Of a stretch of DNA of 64,000 nucleotides, positions 33,833 through 43,477 are shown piece after piece. Position numbers and translations under genes: made by a program. The DNA comes from Lutimonas halocynthiae (GTDB taxonomy: Bacteria > Bacteroidota > Bacteroidia > Flavobacteriales > Flavobacteriaceae), in NCBI RefSeq assembly GCF_030409835.1, contig NZ_JAUFQO010000004.1:124001-188000 (forward strand), in the 5' to 3' direction. The notes beneath the pieces are model-generated. The model was not told the DNA's origin. It saw nothing but the letters and a program-made list of their open reading frames with translations, and did not search any database. The first letter of the stretch is position 1; each line of letters starts with the position of its first letter.

Positions 33833-35662
33833 ATGAAATATTTCAAACAAATTATGATGTATGCCAAACCTTATAAAGGTTATGGTATTTTAAACATCAT
33901 TAGCAATATATTTTATGCCTTATTCGGAACATTAGCATTTGTCTCATTGATGCCAATGCTTAAGGTTCTTTTTAACAGTTCAGAACCTATTAATACGCCT
34001 CCCGTCTATAATGGGATTGTAGATCTAGGTGATTATATTGAAAGTTATATCAATTATTTTATTACTCAAAAGGTAAATAATGAAGGTGAGCTAAAGGCAT
34101 TAATGTTTATGATATTTATTATCATCGCAACATTTTTACTTAAAAACATATTTGGATACCTGGCCTTGTTTTTTATCACTTTCTTAAGAAATGGTGTACT
34201 CAAAGACTTAAGAAATGACTTGTATGAGAAAACAGTTGACCTACCTCTGTCGTATTTTTCAGAAAAAAGAAAAGGCGATTTGATTGCAAGAATCTCAACT
34301 GATGTACTAGAAATTCAGCATTCGTTTTTATCCATACTTGAATTAATAGTTAGAGAACCGCTAACCATTATTTTCACGATTATTGCGATGCTGGCATTAA
34401 GTCCTCAATTGACTGTTTTTGTATTCATTTTTATCCCTGTATCAGGATATATCATATCCTTAGTAGGTAAATCATTAAAGAAACAATCGGATAATGTACA
34501 AAAAGAGCAAGGACATTTTTTATCTATTCTCGAAGAAACTCTAGGAGGCCTTAGAGTGATTAAAGGTTTTAATGCAGAGCCTTATTTTAATTCAAAATTT
34601 CAAGAATCTACATCGCGTTTTTATCATTTTTCGAACACACTTTTAAATAGAAAGAATCTCGCTTCACCATTAAGTGAATTTTTAGGAATTGCTGTTATTG
34701 CCATTTTACTATGGTATGGTGGCTCTCTTGTTTTGGTAGAGAAAACCTTGGCTCCGGATGCTTTTATTGTTTATATGGGCTTGGCCTACAATATTCTTAC
34801 ACCCGCCAAAGCTATTTCTAAAGCCGTTTATGGTGTTAAAAAAGGTGATGCAGCCGCTGAAAGAGTCTTAGAAATTTTGAATACTGAATCTCCTTTAAAA
34901 GATCGTGAAAATGCTTTAGTAAAAGATGGATTTAATTCAAGTATTTCAATCCAAAATGTTTCGTTTAAATATGAAGACGAATATGTTCTTAAAGATTTTT
35001 CATTAGAAATTCCAAAAGGAAAATCAGTTGCCTTTGTTGGGCAATCTGGTAGTGGTAAGTCTACTATTGCCAATCTGATTACAAGGTTTTATGACGTAAA
35101 TGACGGCAGTATTAAAATTGATGGGGTTGACATTAAAGATATTACCAAAAAGTCATTGAGAGGCTTACAAGGCTTGGTATCGCAAGATTCCATTTTGTTT
35201 AATGACTCCATAAAAAATAATATTCTTTTAGGGGTTACTGATAAATCAAATGAAGATATTCTGGAAGCAGCAAACATTGCCAATGCCCATGAGTTTATTA
35301 AAGATATGCCAAAAGGGTATGATACGAATATTGGAGACAGTGGAAACAAACTTTCAGGAGGTCAAAAACAGCGGCTTAGTATTGCAAGGGCAGTTCTGAA
35401 AAACCCACCTATCATGATTCTGGACGAAGCAACTTCAGCACTTGATACTGAATCTGAAAAACTGGTTCAAGACGCTTTGGAAAAAATGATGAAAAACAGA
35501 ACCTCTGTTGTTATCGCTCACAGACTCTCCACAATTCAAAATGCTGACCTTATCGTGGTCTTACAAAAAGGAAAAATTGTAGAACAAGGAAAGCATTCAG
35601 CATTATTAAAAAATAAAGGAGTTTATTATAATTTGGTCAAAATGCAGTCCTTGAACTCATAA
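33833..35662 (+). CDS. ABC exporter, fused membrane and ATPase domains (MsbA-like)
   Basis: 609 aa from ATG 33833 (a TTG one codon earlier is also open). The six-helix exporter domain covers ~1-330; the NBD covers ~360-609 with Walker A GQSGSGKST (~403), signature KLSGGQKQRLSIARA (~505), Walker B MILDEATSALD (~529) and the His switch in VIAHRLST. The loop ERVLEILNTESPLKDRENA precedes the NBD as in MsbA-type lipid or multidrug exporters. One subunit per half, so a homodimer is expected. Possible lipid A or drug export. Confidence 0.92.
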   Translation: MKYFKQIMMYAKPYKGYGILNIISNIFYALFGTLAFVSLMPMLKVLFNSSEPINTPPVYNGIVDLGDYIESYINYFITQKVNNEGELKALMFMIFIIIATFLLKNIFGYLALFFITFLRNGVLKDLRNDLYEKTVDLPLSYFSEKRKGDLIARISTDVLEIQHSFLSILELIVREPLTIIFTIIAMLALSPQLTVFVFIFIPVSGYIISLVGKSLKKQSDNVQKEQGHFLSILEETLGGLRVIKGFNAEPYFNSKFQESTSRFYHFSNTLLNRKNLASPLSEFLGIAVIAILLWYGGSLVLVEKTLAPDAFIVYMGLAYNILTPAKAISKAVYGVKKGDAAAERVLEILNTESPLKDRENALVKDGFNSSISIQNVSFKYEDEYVLKDFSLEIPKGKSVAFVGQSGSGKSTIANLITRFYDVNDGSIKIDGVDIKDITKKSLRGLQGLVSQDSILFNDSIKNNILLGVTDKSNEDILEAANIANAHEFIKDMPKGYDTNIGDSGNKLSGGQKQRLSIARAVLKNPPIMILDEATSALDTESEKLVQDALEKMMKNRTSVVIAHRLSTIQNADLIVVLQKGKIVEQGKHSALLKNKGVYYNLVKMQSLNS

Positions 35663-35705
35663 ATTGTTTTAATCATTTAGTCGAATCCACCTTATCAAAT
35701 AACAT

Positions 35706-36350
35706 ATGAGTTCAGATACAAATATTATAGACAGTCTTAAATGGAGATACGCCTGTAAGAAATTCGATAAATCAAAGAAGCTAAATGCAGATCAAGTGGC
35801 TATTTTAAAACATGCCTTTAATTTGACGGCTACCTCCTTTGGACTTCAACCGCTTAAAATGCTTGTTATTAAGGGAGATGCCTTGAAGGAGCAATTATTG
35901 CCTCATGCCTACTTTCAACCACAGATTACAACCTGTTCTCATCTACTTGTGATATGCATAGACACGGCTTTTGATGAAAGCTCAATTGATGCCTATTTTG
36001 AATTAGAGAAAAGCATTAGAGGCACTTCTGAGGAAATCGTAGGGAAATTTAGAAACCAACTGAAGTCAATCTTTAAAAATAAAACAGCGGAACAAATAGA
36101 CGGGTCAGCCATCAATCAAGCTTATATCAAAATTGGAACCTTAATGACTGTGTGCGCGGAGCAAAGAATAGATTCATGCCCCATGGAAGGCTTTAATCCA
36201 GTAAAGTTTGACGCCATACTCGAATTAGAACAAAAACAGCTTAGATCAGTTTTATTACTCCCTGTTGGTTTTCGTGCCGAAGATGATATTATGAGCGGAA
36301 TGAAAAAAGTAAGAAAACCAATAGAAGATGTAGTCATCGATTTAGATTAA
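35706..36350 (+). CDS. Nitroreductase family NAD(P)H-dependent oxidoreductase (NfsB-like)
   Basis: 214 aa. Starts with the NfsB-like pattern LKWRYACKKFDKSKKLNADQ, where the Arg/Lys bind FMN phosphate, then LTATSFGLQPLKMLVI (~48). The middle KIGTLMTVCAEQRIDSCPMEGF (split at ~145-166) and the ending LPVGFRAEDD (~191) complete the flavin site. Expected to reduce quinones or nitro compounds with FMN. Between an ABC exporter (43-base gap) and pepD (11-base gap), so probably transcribed with pepD. Confidence 0.88.
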   Translation: MSSDTNIIDSLKWRYACKKFDKSKKLNADQVAILKHAFNLTATSFGLQPLKMLVIKGDALKEQLLPHAYFQPQITTCSHLLVICIDTAFDESSIDAYFELEKSIRGTSEEIVGKFRNQLKSIFKNKTAEQIDGSAINQAYIKIGTLMTVCAEQRIDSCPMEGFNPVKFDAILELEQKQLRSVLLLPVGFRAEDDIMSGMKKVRKPIEDVVIDLD

Positions 36351-36361
36351 TTTAAAATACT

Positions 36362-37822
36362 ATGGAAAATTTAGCAGTAAGGTCTCAAGAACCAAAAATA
36401 TTATGGAATCATTTTGCCGATATCAATGCCATCCCAAGAGCTTCTAAAAAAGAGGAGCGTATTGTTGAATTTATGGTTCAATTCGGAAAGAAATTAGGTC
36501 TTGAAACAATTGTTGATCCGGTTTGCAATGTAATTATTCGAAAGCCAGCTACAGCAGGTATGGAAAATAGAAAAAGTGTGGTCTTACAATCTCACTTAGA
36601 TATGGTTCATCAAAAGAATGCCGACGTAAATTTTGATTTTGAAACAGAAGGCATTAAAATGAAGGTCGAAGGAGACTGGGTGAAAGCAGAAGGTACTACA
36701 CTTGGGGCGGATAACGGATTAGGCGTTGCAGCGATTATGAGTGTTCTGGCAAGTCAGGATCTTGAACATCCTGCAATTGAAGCTTTATTTACTATAGATG
36801 AAGAAACCGGCATGACAGGAGCTCAAGGCTTAGAAGCTGGCTATTTACAAGGTGATATCCTTTTGAATCTCGACACAGAGGAAGATGATGAAATCGATAT
36901 TGGTTGTGCAGGAGGTATCGATATTACCGCATCAAAAAATTACAAAGAAATGCCCGTTGCTGATGATTTTAAGGGCTTTACAATTAGAGTAACCGGACTC
37001 CAAGGCGGTCACTCGGGAATGGACATTCACAAAGGTTTTGGTAATGCCAATAAAATCATGAATGCACTCCTTAAAGCAAATCAAGATATTATTCATATAG
37101 CAGAGATCAATGGCGGAAGTCTTCGCAATGCGATCCCAAGAGAAAGCTTTGCCGTAATCACTTGCCATAATGACAAGATAGCTCAGTTAAAGCAACAATT
37201 TGAAGAACAAAGTAAATTACTTCTCGCTGAATTTGCAAAAACAGAACCTAATTTGAAATGTTCGCTTTCAGAGGCAGAAAGACCTCTATCAGCCTTGGCA
37301 GCAAACGATCAAAATGAATTGATTCAAGCTTTAGAAAAGGCAATCAACGGGGTATATAGCATGAGTCAAGAGATTCCAGACTTAGTAGAATCGTCTAATA
37401 ATATAGCGCGCGTAACACTTGGCAAAGGCTTGATTAGCATTGCTTGTTTAACAAGATCCTCAGTAGAAGCAGGTAAAATGGAGGTTGCGAATTCACTAAA
37501 AGACGCTTTTGAGAATAATGGATTTGACGTGAAATTTTCTGGGTCCTACCCTGGTTGGAGCCCAAATCGCAGTTCGCCAATTTTAAAAGTACTGACTGGA
37601 ATCTATACTGATTTATTCAAAAGTGAGCCTGCTGTTGTGGCCTGTCATGCAGGATTGGAATGTGGATTACTCGGTACACATTATCCGGATATGGACATGA
37701 TCTCTTTTGGTCCGACAATTAAAGGAGCGCATTCTCCAGATGAAAGGGCGAGTATATCTTCTGCTGGTAGATTCTGGATTTTTTTAAAACTGGTTTTAAA
37801 AAATATCCCCCTTAAAGGATAG
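36362..37822 (+). CDS. pepD: Aminoacyl-histidine dipeptidase (M20C)
   Basis: 486 aa. Zinc residues appear in order: SHLDMVHQK (His, Asp ~79), GADNGLGVAA (Asp ~118), DEETGMTGA with the catalytic Glu (~147), LDTEEDDE (Asp ~171) and the final His in IKGAHSPDER (~460). The FDVKFSGSYPGWSPNRSSP stretch (~390) is typical of PepD. A cytosolic dipeptidase hydrolysing Xaa-His and other dipeptides. No signal peptide. Confidence 0.94.
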   Translation: MENLAVRSQEPKILWNHFADINAIPRASKKEERIVEFMVQFGKKLGLETIVDPVCNVIIRKPATAGMENRKSVVLQSHLDMVHQKNADVNFDFETEGIKMKVEGDWVKAEGTTLGADNGLGVAAIMSVLASQDLEHPAIEALFTIDEETGMTGAQGLEAGYLQGDILLNLDTEEDDEIDIGCAGGIDITASKNYKEMPVADDFKGFTIRVTGLQGGHSGMDIHKGFGNANKIMNALLKANQDIIHIAEINGGSLRNAIPRESFAVITCHNDKIAQLKQQFEEQSKLLLAEFAKTEPNLKCSLSEAERPLSALAANDQNELIQALEKAINGVYSMSQEIPDLVESSNNIARVTLGKGLISIACLTRSSVEAGKMEVANSLKDAFENNGFDVKFSGSYPGWSPNRSSPILKVLTGIYTDLFKSEPAVVACHAGLECGLLGTHYPDMDMISFGPTIKGAHSPDERASISSAGRFWIFLKLVLKNIPLKG

Positions 37823-37884
37823 CTTAAAATAACTATTTTAGTACGCGTAGCGTAACCGTATGAAGAACATGCTCAATAAGCAGT

Positions 37885-38550
37885 CTACCATTCTATTTCT
37901 GGAGCATTGATTTGCTTCAAATACTGATTTGCTGCGCTAAAATGAGCATTTCCGAACCAATAACCTCGATTTGCGCTTAAAGGAGAAGGATGGCCCGAAA
38001 CCAATACTTTATGCTTTAGTGCATCTATCTTCTTCCCTTTCTTTTGGGCATACCCTCCCCAAAGAAGAAAAACAATATTTTCCTTTTCATCAGATAACTT
38101 CTGAATGACTGCATCTGTAAAGTTTTCCCATCCTTTTTTCTGATGTGATCCAGCTTCTCCGGAACGGACCGTCAAGGTAGCATTCAATAGCAAAACACCC
38201 TGTGCTGCCCAATCACTTAGATCGCCGCTCTCAGGGTATGCTTTAGCCATATCTTTTTCCAGTTCTTTAAATATATTAACAAGAGAAGGCGGGTGCCGCT
38301 TGTTTTCATGAACAGAAAAGCAAAGCCCGTTGGCCTGCCCTTCTCCATGATAAGGATCCTGACCAATGATCACTACTTTTACCTTTTCATATGGGCAATG
38401 ATCGAAAGCAGCAAATATTTCAGCTGCATCTGGATAACAAGTCTGGGACCTATATTCATCCTCAACAAAATCTAATAAAGAATGAAAATATTCCTTTTTA
38501 AATTCTTCTTCTAAAATAGATTTCCAGCTATCCGAAATATTTATGTTCAT
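37885..38550 (-). CDS. ung: Uracil-DNA glycosylase
   Basis: 221 aa, family 1 UNG. The water-activating loop is VIIGQDPYHGEGQANGLCFS (Asp ~65), the uracil-specificity Asn is in LLLNATLTVRSG (~122) and the minor-groove loop is SGHPSPLSANRG (His ~185). It removes uracil from DNA to start base excision repair. It is divergent from mutS2 across 41 bases, and convergent with pepD. Complete and ordinary. Confidence 0.97.
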   Translation of the reverse strand: MNINISDSWKSILEEEFKKEYFHSLLDFVEDEYRSQTCYPDAAEIFAAFDHCPYEKVKVVIIGQDPYHGEGQANGLCFSVHENKRHPPSLVNIFKELEKDMAKAYPESGDLSDWAAQGVLLLNATLTVRSGEAGSHQKKGWENFTDAVIQKLSDEKENIVFLLWGGYAQKKGKKIDALKHKVLVSGHPSPLSANRGYWFGNAHFSAANQYLKQINAPEIEW

Positions 38551-38564
38551 AGTATAAATTTGGT

Positions 38565-38572
38565 TATTTTTG
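38565..38572 (+). promoter_or_regulatory. -7 element before mutS2
   Basis: TATTTTTG, 19 bases before the TTG start at 38592. A second TAnnTTTG match (TAAATTTG) lies at 38555-38562. Neither has a clear TTG at standard spacing, so which is used is open. Confidence 0.35.
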
Positions 38573-38591
38573 CCGTGACAAATTTAGGACT

Positions 38592-40853
38592 TTGCAACAT
38601 AATATAACAGATAAAACACTAAATGACCTCGAATTCTCTACAGTTTTAGGGAGTGTCGAGGAATATTGTATTTCTGATCTGGGACGAGAGCATGTCAAAA
38701 AAATAAGACCCATCAATCGTTCTTTAGAATTAAAGGCAGAATTGTACCAGGTAAATGAATACCTCTCCTCTTTCGAAAATGAAAATCGTATTCCCAGCCA
38801 CTATTTTGAGGAAATTTCCACAGAAATCTCACTTCTGGGAATTCAAGATAGTTTTCTGGAAGGAACAGCATTTATAAAAATTGCTTCCATCTCAGAAAAT
38901 ATCAATAACCTGTTATTGTTTTATAAAAAGTTCAAGGAGTACTACCCTACTCTTTTTGAACAATCAGAGCATATTGAATTCAATAAATTTCTCAGTACAA
39001 AAATAAAGAATGTGATATCGCCTTTTGGTGAAGTTGTAGACAATGCCTCTCCTTCGTTAGAGCACATACGCAAAGAAATCAATAAAATCAGAGGGAAACT
39101 GGGAGGTAGTTTTAATAAGGCCTTAGCGCACTATGCATCCTTAGGATACCTGGATGATATTCGAGAATCTGTTGTTGACAATCAGCGTGTCTTGGCTGTA
39201 CAAGCCATGTATCGCAGGAAAGTGAATGGCGCGATAATGGGTAATTCCAGAACAGGAAGTATCGTTTATATAGCACCAGAAGCAACTTTACAATTGTCCA
39301 GAGAATTACAAAATATCAAATACGAAGAACAGGAAGAAGTAGTCAAAATACTTAAAAATCTGACTAACGATATTCGCCCTTATGCACACTTGCTAGTTAG
39401 TTACCAAGATTATCTATCCCACCTTGATAGTATTGGAGCCAGAGCCAAATATGCCCAAACCATCAACGCTTGCCTGCCAAAAATAGTCAACGATAAAAAA
39501 ATATACTTAAAGGATGCCTACCATCCTATTCTCTGGTTAGAAAATAAACAAAAAGGCATTACAACTATTCCACAAACCCTTGAACTCAATAAAACGCAAC
39601 AAATTATTGTCATTTCAGGGCCTAATGCCGGAGGTAAGAGCATTACTTTAAAGACAATTGGACTGCTTCAGATCATGATTCAAAGCGGTATCCTGATACC
39701 CGTTCATGAAAGAAGTGAGGTAAGTATTTTTGACAAGATACTAACTGATATTGGCGACAACCAATCTATTGAAAATCAATTAAGTACTTACAGTTACCGA
39801 TTAAAGAATATGCGTAATTTTCTTAAACGCTGTAATGATAATACACTGTTCTTAATTGATGAATTTGGTACGGGTAGTGACCCGGAACTGGGAGGCGCCT
39901 TAGCAGAAATATTTCTTGAAGAATTTTATGAAAAAGGAGCATACGGCATCATCACAACGCATTATTCAAACTTAAAAGTACTCGCCAGTGAGTTAGAAAA
40001 TGTGACCAATGCCAACATGCAGTTTGATCAATCTACTTTAGAACCTTTGTTTACATTACATACAGGTCAGGCCGGGAGTTCTTTCACTTTTGAAGTGGCT
40101 CAAAAAAATGGCATTCCATTTCGACTGATTAACAGAGCTAAGAAAAAAGTCGAGAGAGAAAAAATAAGACTGGATAAAACCATTGCCAAACTTCAAAATG
40201 AAAGAAACGAATTACAAAAAAAAGCTGATGGCTTAGTCAAAGAGCAAGAGACTGCAAAAGCCGGTTCTAAAAAACTTTTAGTTCAACAGCAAAAGATCCA
40301 GGATAAAATTGAGAGTTTCCAAGACCTATATGATAACAATCAAAAAATGCTCTCATTTGGAAGGAAAACCAATGAGATATTAAATAAATTCTTTCAAACA
40401 AAGAATAAAAAAGAACTTCGGGAGAATTTTACAAAATGGTCTTTAATTGAACAAACTAAATTCGAGCAGCTAAAAAAGAATAAACTGACTATAGAGTTGA
40501 ACAAGAAAAATGATCTGAAAGAAAAACCTTTGTCAAAAAGAGAGAGGACTAAGATCAATAAAGAACTCAAACAAAGACAGCAGCTCAAAGAGGCTGAACT
40601 GAAAAAAATTGAAAAAGAAGTATTACCAGAGGTAAAAAAAATCAGAATTAAAAAGGAAACAGTTCAAAGAGAAAAGGCACTTTTTATAAAAGACTACCAG
40701 TTCAAAATTAACGATACGGTGCGTCTTGTCGATGGAAATGCCAAGGGCACTATCGAAAAATTAGAAAAAAATACTGCCACTATAAACTACGGTTTATTTA
40801 CGGCTAAAACAGACATTTCTCAAATTGAATTGGTTAAAAAAGCTAAAAAATAA
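38592..40853 (+). CDS. mutS2: MutS2-family ATPase lacking the C-terminal Smr domain
   Basis: 753 aa, TTG start at 38592 (MQHNITDKTLNDLEF is the normal MutS2 opening). The core/clamp region spans ~1-310; the ATPase region has VISGPNAGGKSITLKTIGL (~338), FLIDEFGTGSDPELGGA (~420) and the TTHYSNLKVL loop (~455). A long coiled coil follows (~510-690). The C-terminus ends in a small KOW-like beta segment (INDTVRLVDGNAKGTIEKL). The endonuclease Smr domain that closes MutS2 in Bacillus, Thermus and Helicobacter is missing. Likely role: ribosome-collision rescue or recombination control, without built-in nuclease. Confidence 0.9.
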   Translation: MQHNITDKTLNDLEFSTVLGSVEEYCISDLGREHVKKIRPINRSLELKAELYQVNEYLSSFENENRIPSHYFEEISTEISLLGIQDSFLEGTAFIKIASISENINNLLLFYKKFKEYYPTLFEQSEHIEFNKFLSTKIKNVISPFGEVVDNASPSLEHIRKEINKIRGKLGGSFNKALAHYASLGYLDDIRESVVDNQRVLAVQAMYRRKVNGAIMGNSRTGSIVYIAPEATLQLSRELQNIKYEEQEEVVKILKNLTNDIRPYAHLLVSYQDYLSHLDSIGARAKYAQTINACLPKIVNDKKIYLKDAYHPILWLENKQKGITTIPQTLELNKTQQIIVISGPNAGGKSITLKTIGLLQIMIQSGILIPVHERSEVSIFDKILTDIGDNQSIENQLSTYSYRLKNMRNFLKRCNDNTLFLIDEFGTGSDPELGGALAEIFLEEFYEKGAYGIITTHYSNLKVLASELENVTNANMQFDQSTLEPLFTLHTGQAGSSFTFEVAQKNGIPFRLINRAKKKVEREKIRLDKTIAKLQNERNELQKKADGLVKEQETAKAGSKKLLVQQQKIQDKIESFQDLYDNNQKMLSFGRKTNEILNKFFQTKNKKELRENFTKWSLIEQTKFEQLKKNKLTIELNKKNDLKEKPLSKRERTKINKELKQRQQLKEAELKKIEKEVLPEVKKIRIKKETVQREKALFIKDYQFKINDTVRLVDGNAKGTIEKLEKNTATINYGLFTAKTDISQIELVKKAKK

Positions 40854-40859
40854 ATACGC

Positions 40860-41087
40860 TTATTCTTCTGTATACCTTTCCATTTCTCGGTCATAAAAAG
40901 CGCTCGCATCATCAATTAATCTAGCAATTTCATTGGCGATCTCTGTTTCGTCACCACGCAATTCATCCATCCATTCTATCTCATCATTTAGTAGATTGAT
41001 AATGAATTGAGGATATTCAGTATGCATGATAAAAATATCATCCGGATGATCTGTATTATCACATAATAAGAATTTCGGTATTGTCAT
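40860..41087 (-). CDS. Small acidic protein of unknown function
   Basis: 75 aa, strongly acidic (DEIEWMDELRGDETEIANEI) and probably helical in its second half. No family recognised. The ATG overlaps the stop of the cupin gene by 4 bases (ATGA), so the two are translationally coupled. Its coherent start and this overlap support it as a real gene. Ends 6 bases before the mutS2 stop on the other strand. Confidence 0.7.
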   Translation of the reverse strand: MTIPKFLLCDNTDHPDDIFIMHTEYPQFIINLLNDEIEWMDELRGDETEIANEIARLIDDASAFYDREMERYTEE

Positions 41088-41419
41088 TGATCTTTAGTTT
41101 TAGTTTGCTCTCCTCCTTTAGGTCCATAAAAAAATACCCATGTCGAAAAATCTGCTGTAAAATTAATAAAACGATGCTTCACTCCTGCCTTTACGAACAA
41201 AAAATCTCCTGGCCCAATATCGCTGATTTCTTCACCATTTAAAAATGCTCCTGTTCCTGATGCAACCACATAGATCTCGTCTTTATCATGTGGTGTTTGT
41301 TTATCTACTTTATTCGGTTTATAGATTTCAACTGAAAGTGATCCATGACCAAACAGCTCCATAAATTCATCTGAAGAATCATCCAATTTTTCAAGGGCTT
41401 GTTTAAGATTTATATGCAT
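41084..41419 (-). CDS. Single-domain cupin protein
   Basis: 111 aa. Cupin motif 1 is seen in HDKDEIYVVASGTGAFLNGEE (from ~44, split here) with His and Glu ligands; motif 2 is GDFLFVKAGVKHRF (~72) with the His. Small cupins of this type often bind a metal and a small ligand or act as isomerases. Overlaps the next gene by 4 bases. Divergent from the acyl-CoA ligase over 99 bases. Substrate unknown. Confidence 0.85.
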   Translation of the reverse strand: MHINLKQALEKLDDSSDEFMELFGHGSLSVEIYKPNKVDKQTPHDKDEIYVVASGTGAFLNGEEISDIGPGDFLFVKAGVKHRFINFTADFSTWVFFYGPKGGEQTKTKDQ

Positions 41420-41489
41420 GTTTAATAAGAATGAATACGGCTTCCGAAGTTAATCATTTTATCAAAATCAACCATTTCATAAAAAAAAG

Positions 41490-41497
41490 TATTTTTG
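41490..41497 (+). promoter_or_regulatory. -7 element before the acyl-CoA ligase gene
   Basis: TATTTTTG, 21 bases before ATG 41519. No TTG at 19-23 bases upstream. Confidence 0.4.
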
Positions 41498-41518
41498 TAG
41501 CACAATTTATTCTAACAT

Positions 41519-43459
41519 ATGAGTCAAAGAACGGTTTTTTCAATGCTTGACAGCGCAGCAGTCCAATATGCCAATGATCCTTATTTAAGCACTAAAAGCG
41601 ACCAGGGTTGGGTCAGGACTTCGTTTAGCGAGGCAAAAATAAAGGCAAGGAAGCTCGCATCTGCTTTTCTTGAATTGGGTATAAAGTCAGGTGATAAAAT
41701 TTCAATTTTATCGGAAGCCAAATCTGATTGGATCATTGCTGAATTCGCAGCACTATATGCGGGAGGTATTTCAGTTCCTCTTTCTATAAAATTACTTCCG
41801 GAAGAAGTTCCCTTCAGAGTCAATCATTCTGACGCTAGTTTATTTATCATTTCAGAGAATACGCTAGAAAAGGTAATCAGCCAATGGGACAAATACCAGC
41901 ATAAGGGCCTGAGATTAATCCTTCTTGATAAACCCTCAGAAAAAATAAGTAAGCAGTGCCAGAAATATGGTTTTGACGAAAAAGAACTACTTTTCGTAGC
42001 TGATCTTTATAAAATTGGTGAAGAAAAAATTCCTAACAACGCAGATAAGTTATCTGAAATTGAACAGGGCACCAAAGAAGATGAAGTAGTCACCATTTCT
42101 TATACGTCAGGCACAACTGGTAACCCCAAAGGGATCATGCTGACGCATTTGAACTATTTTTCGAACAGCCATGCCGCCGTTGCTACTTTTCAGATCCAAG
42201 AAAAGATCTCAACGCTTCTTATTCTTCCTACCGATCATTCTTTTGCACATACCGTAGGGATTTATACGGCCCTGGTAAAAGGACTTTCACTTCATTTTGT
42301 GGATGCAAGAGGCGGTGGTGTTAATGCGCTGAAGAACATTCCAGTAAATCTTGTTGAGGCAGAATCAAATTTTCTTCTGACCGTTCCGGCACTTACCAGT
42401 AATTTTATTCAAAAATTCAAAGATGGAATCAAGGCAAAAGGTGCCTTTATAGAAGGCATCTTTAACAGAGGGATTGAAGCTGCTGTCAAAAGAAACGGTG
42501 ATGGATTTTCGAAACCAGGAAGAGGGGTTCAAATCAGTACATATATCAATTATTTAATCGCTGAAAAACTCATCTTCAAAAATTTGCGATTAATCTTTGG
42601 ACCTAAGATTGAATTTTTTGTTGGTGGTGGTGCTTTACTTGACATCAAGCAACAACAGTTCTATAAAGCAATAGGTATTCCTGTATACCAGGGATACGGT
42701 CTAACCGAAGCGACACCCATCATTTCGACTAATACACCTTTTAATCATAAAATGGGAACTTCTGGCAAAGTACTCGAAGGAATCAGTTGTAAAATCTGTG
42801 ATGAAAATGGGAATGCATTGGCCACAGGAACAAAAGGTGAGATTGTCATAAAAGGAGATAACGTAATGAAAGGTTATTACAAAAACGATACTGCCACAGC
42901 TGAAACAATTAAGAATGGATGGCTACATACCGGAGATTTAGGCTATATGGATGAAGATGAATTTCTGGTCGTTGTAGGCAGAGAAAAAGCACTTCTAATC
43001 TCAGAAGATGGAGAAAAGTATTCTCCTGAAGAAATTGAAGAAGCGATTATTAATTGTTCTTCCTGCATCGAGCAAATTATGATTTACAACGATCATCAAA
43101 AATTTACAAGTGCTTTAATCACTTTAAACAAAAATGCAGTCGTCGATTTGATCAAGGAAGAGAATGTCAATACCTACGAAGAACTGAACAAACTGCTTAA
43201 AGAAGAAATGCTCTTGTTTTCAAAACAAATAGAATTTAAAGATAAATTTCCAGGCAAATGGATTCCTTCCAATTTTCAAGTCATCAAAGAGGCCTTTTCA
43301 GAGGATAATCAACTGATTAATTCTACACTGAAAATGGTAAGACATAGAATAACGGAAAGATATCAAGACAAACTTGATTTGATGTATGTAAAAAAAGCAC
43401 AAGAGGTCACTTTGAAAGAAAATATTAAGGTATTAAAAGAATTAGTATCGTTAGATTAA
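41519..43459 (+). CDS. AMP-dependent long-chain acyl-CoA ligase
   Basis: 646 aa, ANL superfamily. The AMP-binding loop is ISYTSGTTGNPKGIMLTHL (~193), the A5 motif GYGLTEATP (~393) and the A7/A8 motifs GWLHTGDLGYMDEDEFLVV (~466). The size fits long-chain fatty-acid ligases. Lys residues in the C-terminal lid (SEDGEKYSPEEIEEAI) fit the family. It activates fatty acids to acyl-AMP and then acyl-CoA for lipid synthesis or beta-oxidation. A GNAT gene follows after 18 bases. Confidence 0.92.
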   Translation: MSQRTVFSMLDSAAVQYANDPYLSTKSDQGWVRTSFSEAKIKARKLASAFLELGIKSGDKISILSEAKSDWIIAEFAALYAGGISVPLSIKLLPEEVPFRVNHSDASLFIISENTLEKVISQWDKYQHKGLRLILLDKPSEKISKQCQKYGFDEKELLFVADLYKIGEEKIPNNADKLSEIEQGTKEDEVVTISYTSGTTGNPKGIMLTHLNYFSNSHAAVATFQIQEKISTLLILPTDHSFAHTVGIYTALVKGLSLHFVDARGGGVNALKNIPVNLVEAESNFLLTVPALTSNFIQKFKDGIKAKGAFIEGIFNRGIEAAVKRNGDGFSKPGRGVQISTYINYLIAEKLIFKNLRLIFGPKIEFFVGGGALLDIKQQQFYKAIGIPVYQGYGLTEATPIISTNTPFNHKMGTSGKVLEGISCKICDENGNALATGTKGEIVIKGDNVMKGYYKNDTATAETIKNGWLHTGDLGYMDEDEFLVVVGREKALLISEDGEKYSPEEIEEAIINCSSCIEQIMIYNDHQKFTSALITLNKNAVVDLIKEENVNTYEELNKLLKEEMLLFSKQIEFKDKFPGKWIPSNFQVIKEAFSEDNQLINSTLKMVRHRITERYQDKLDLMYVKKAQEVTLKENIKVLKELVSLD

Positions 43460-43477
43460 AAACCTTTATTCAGGATT

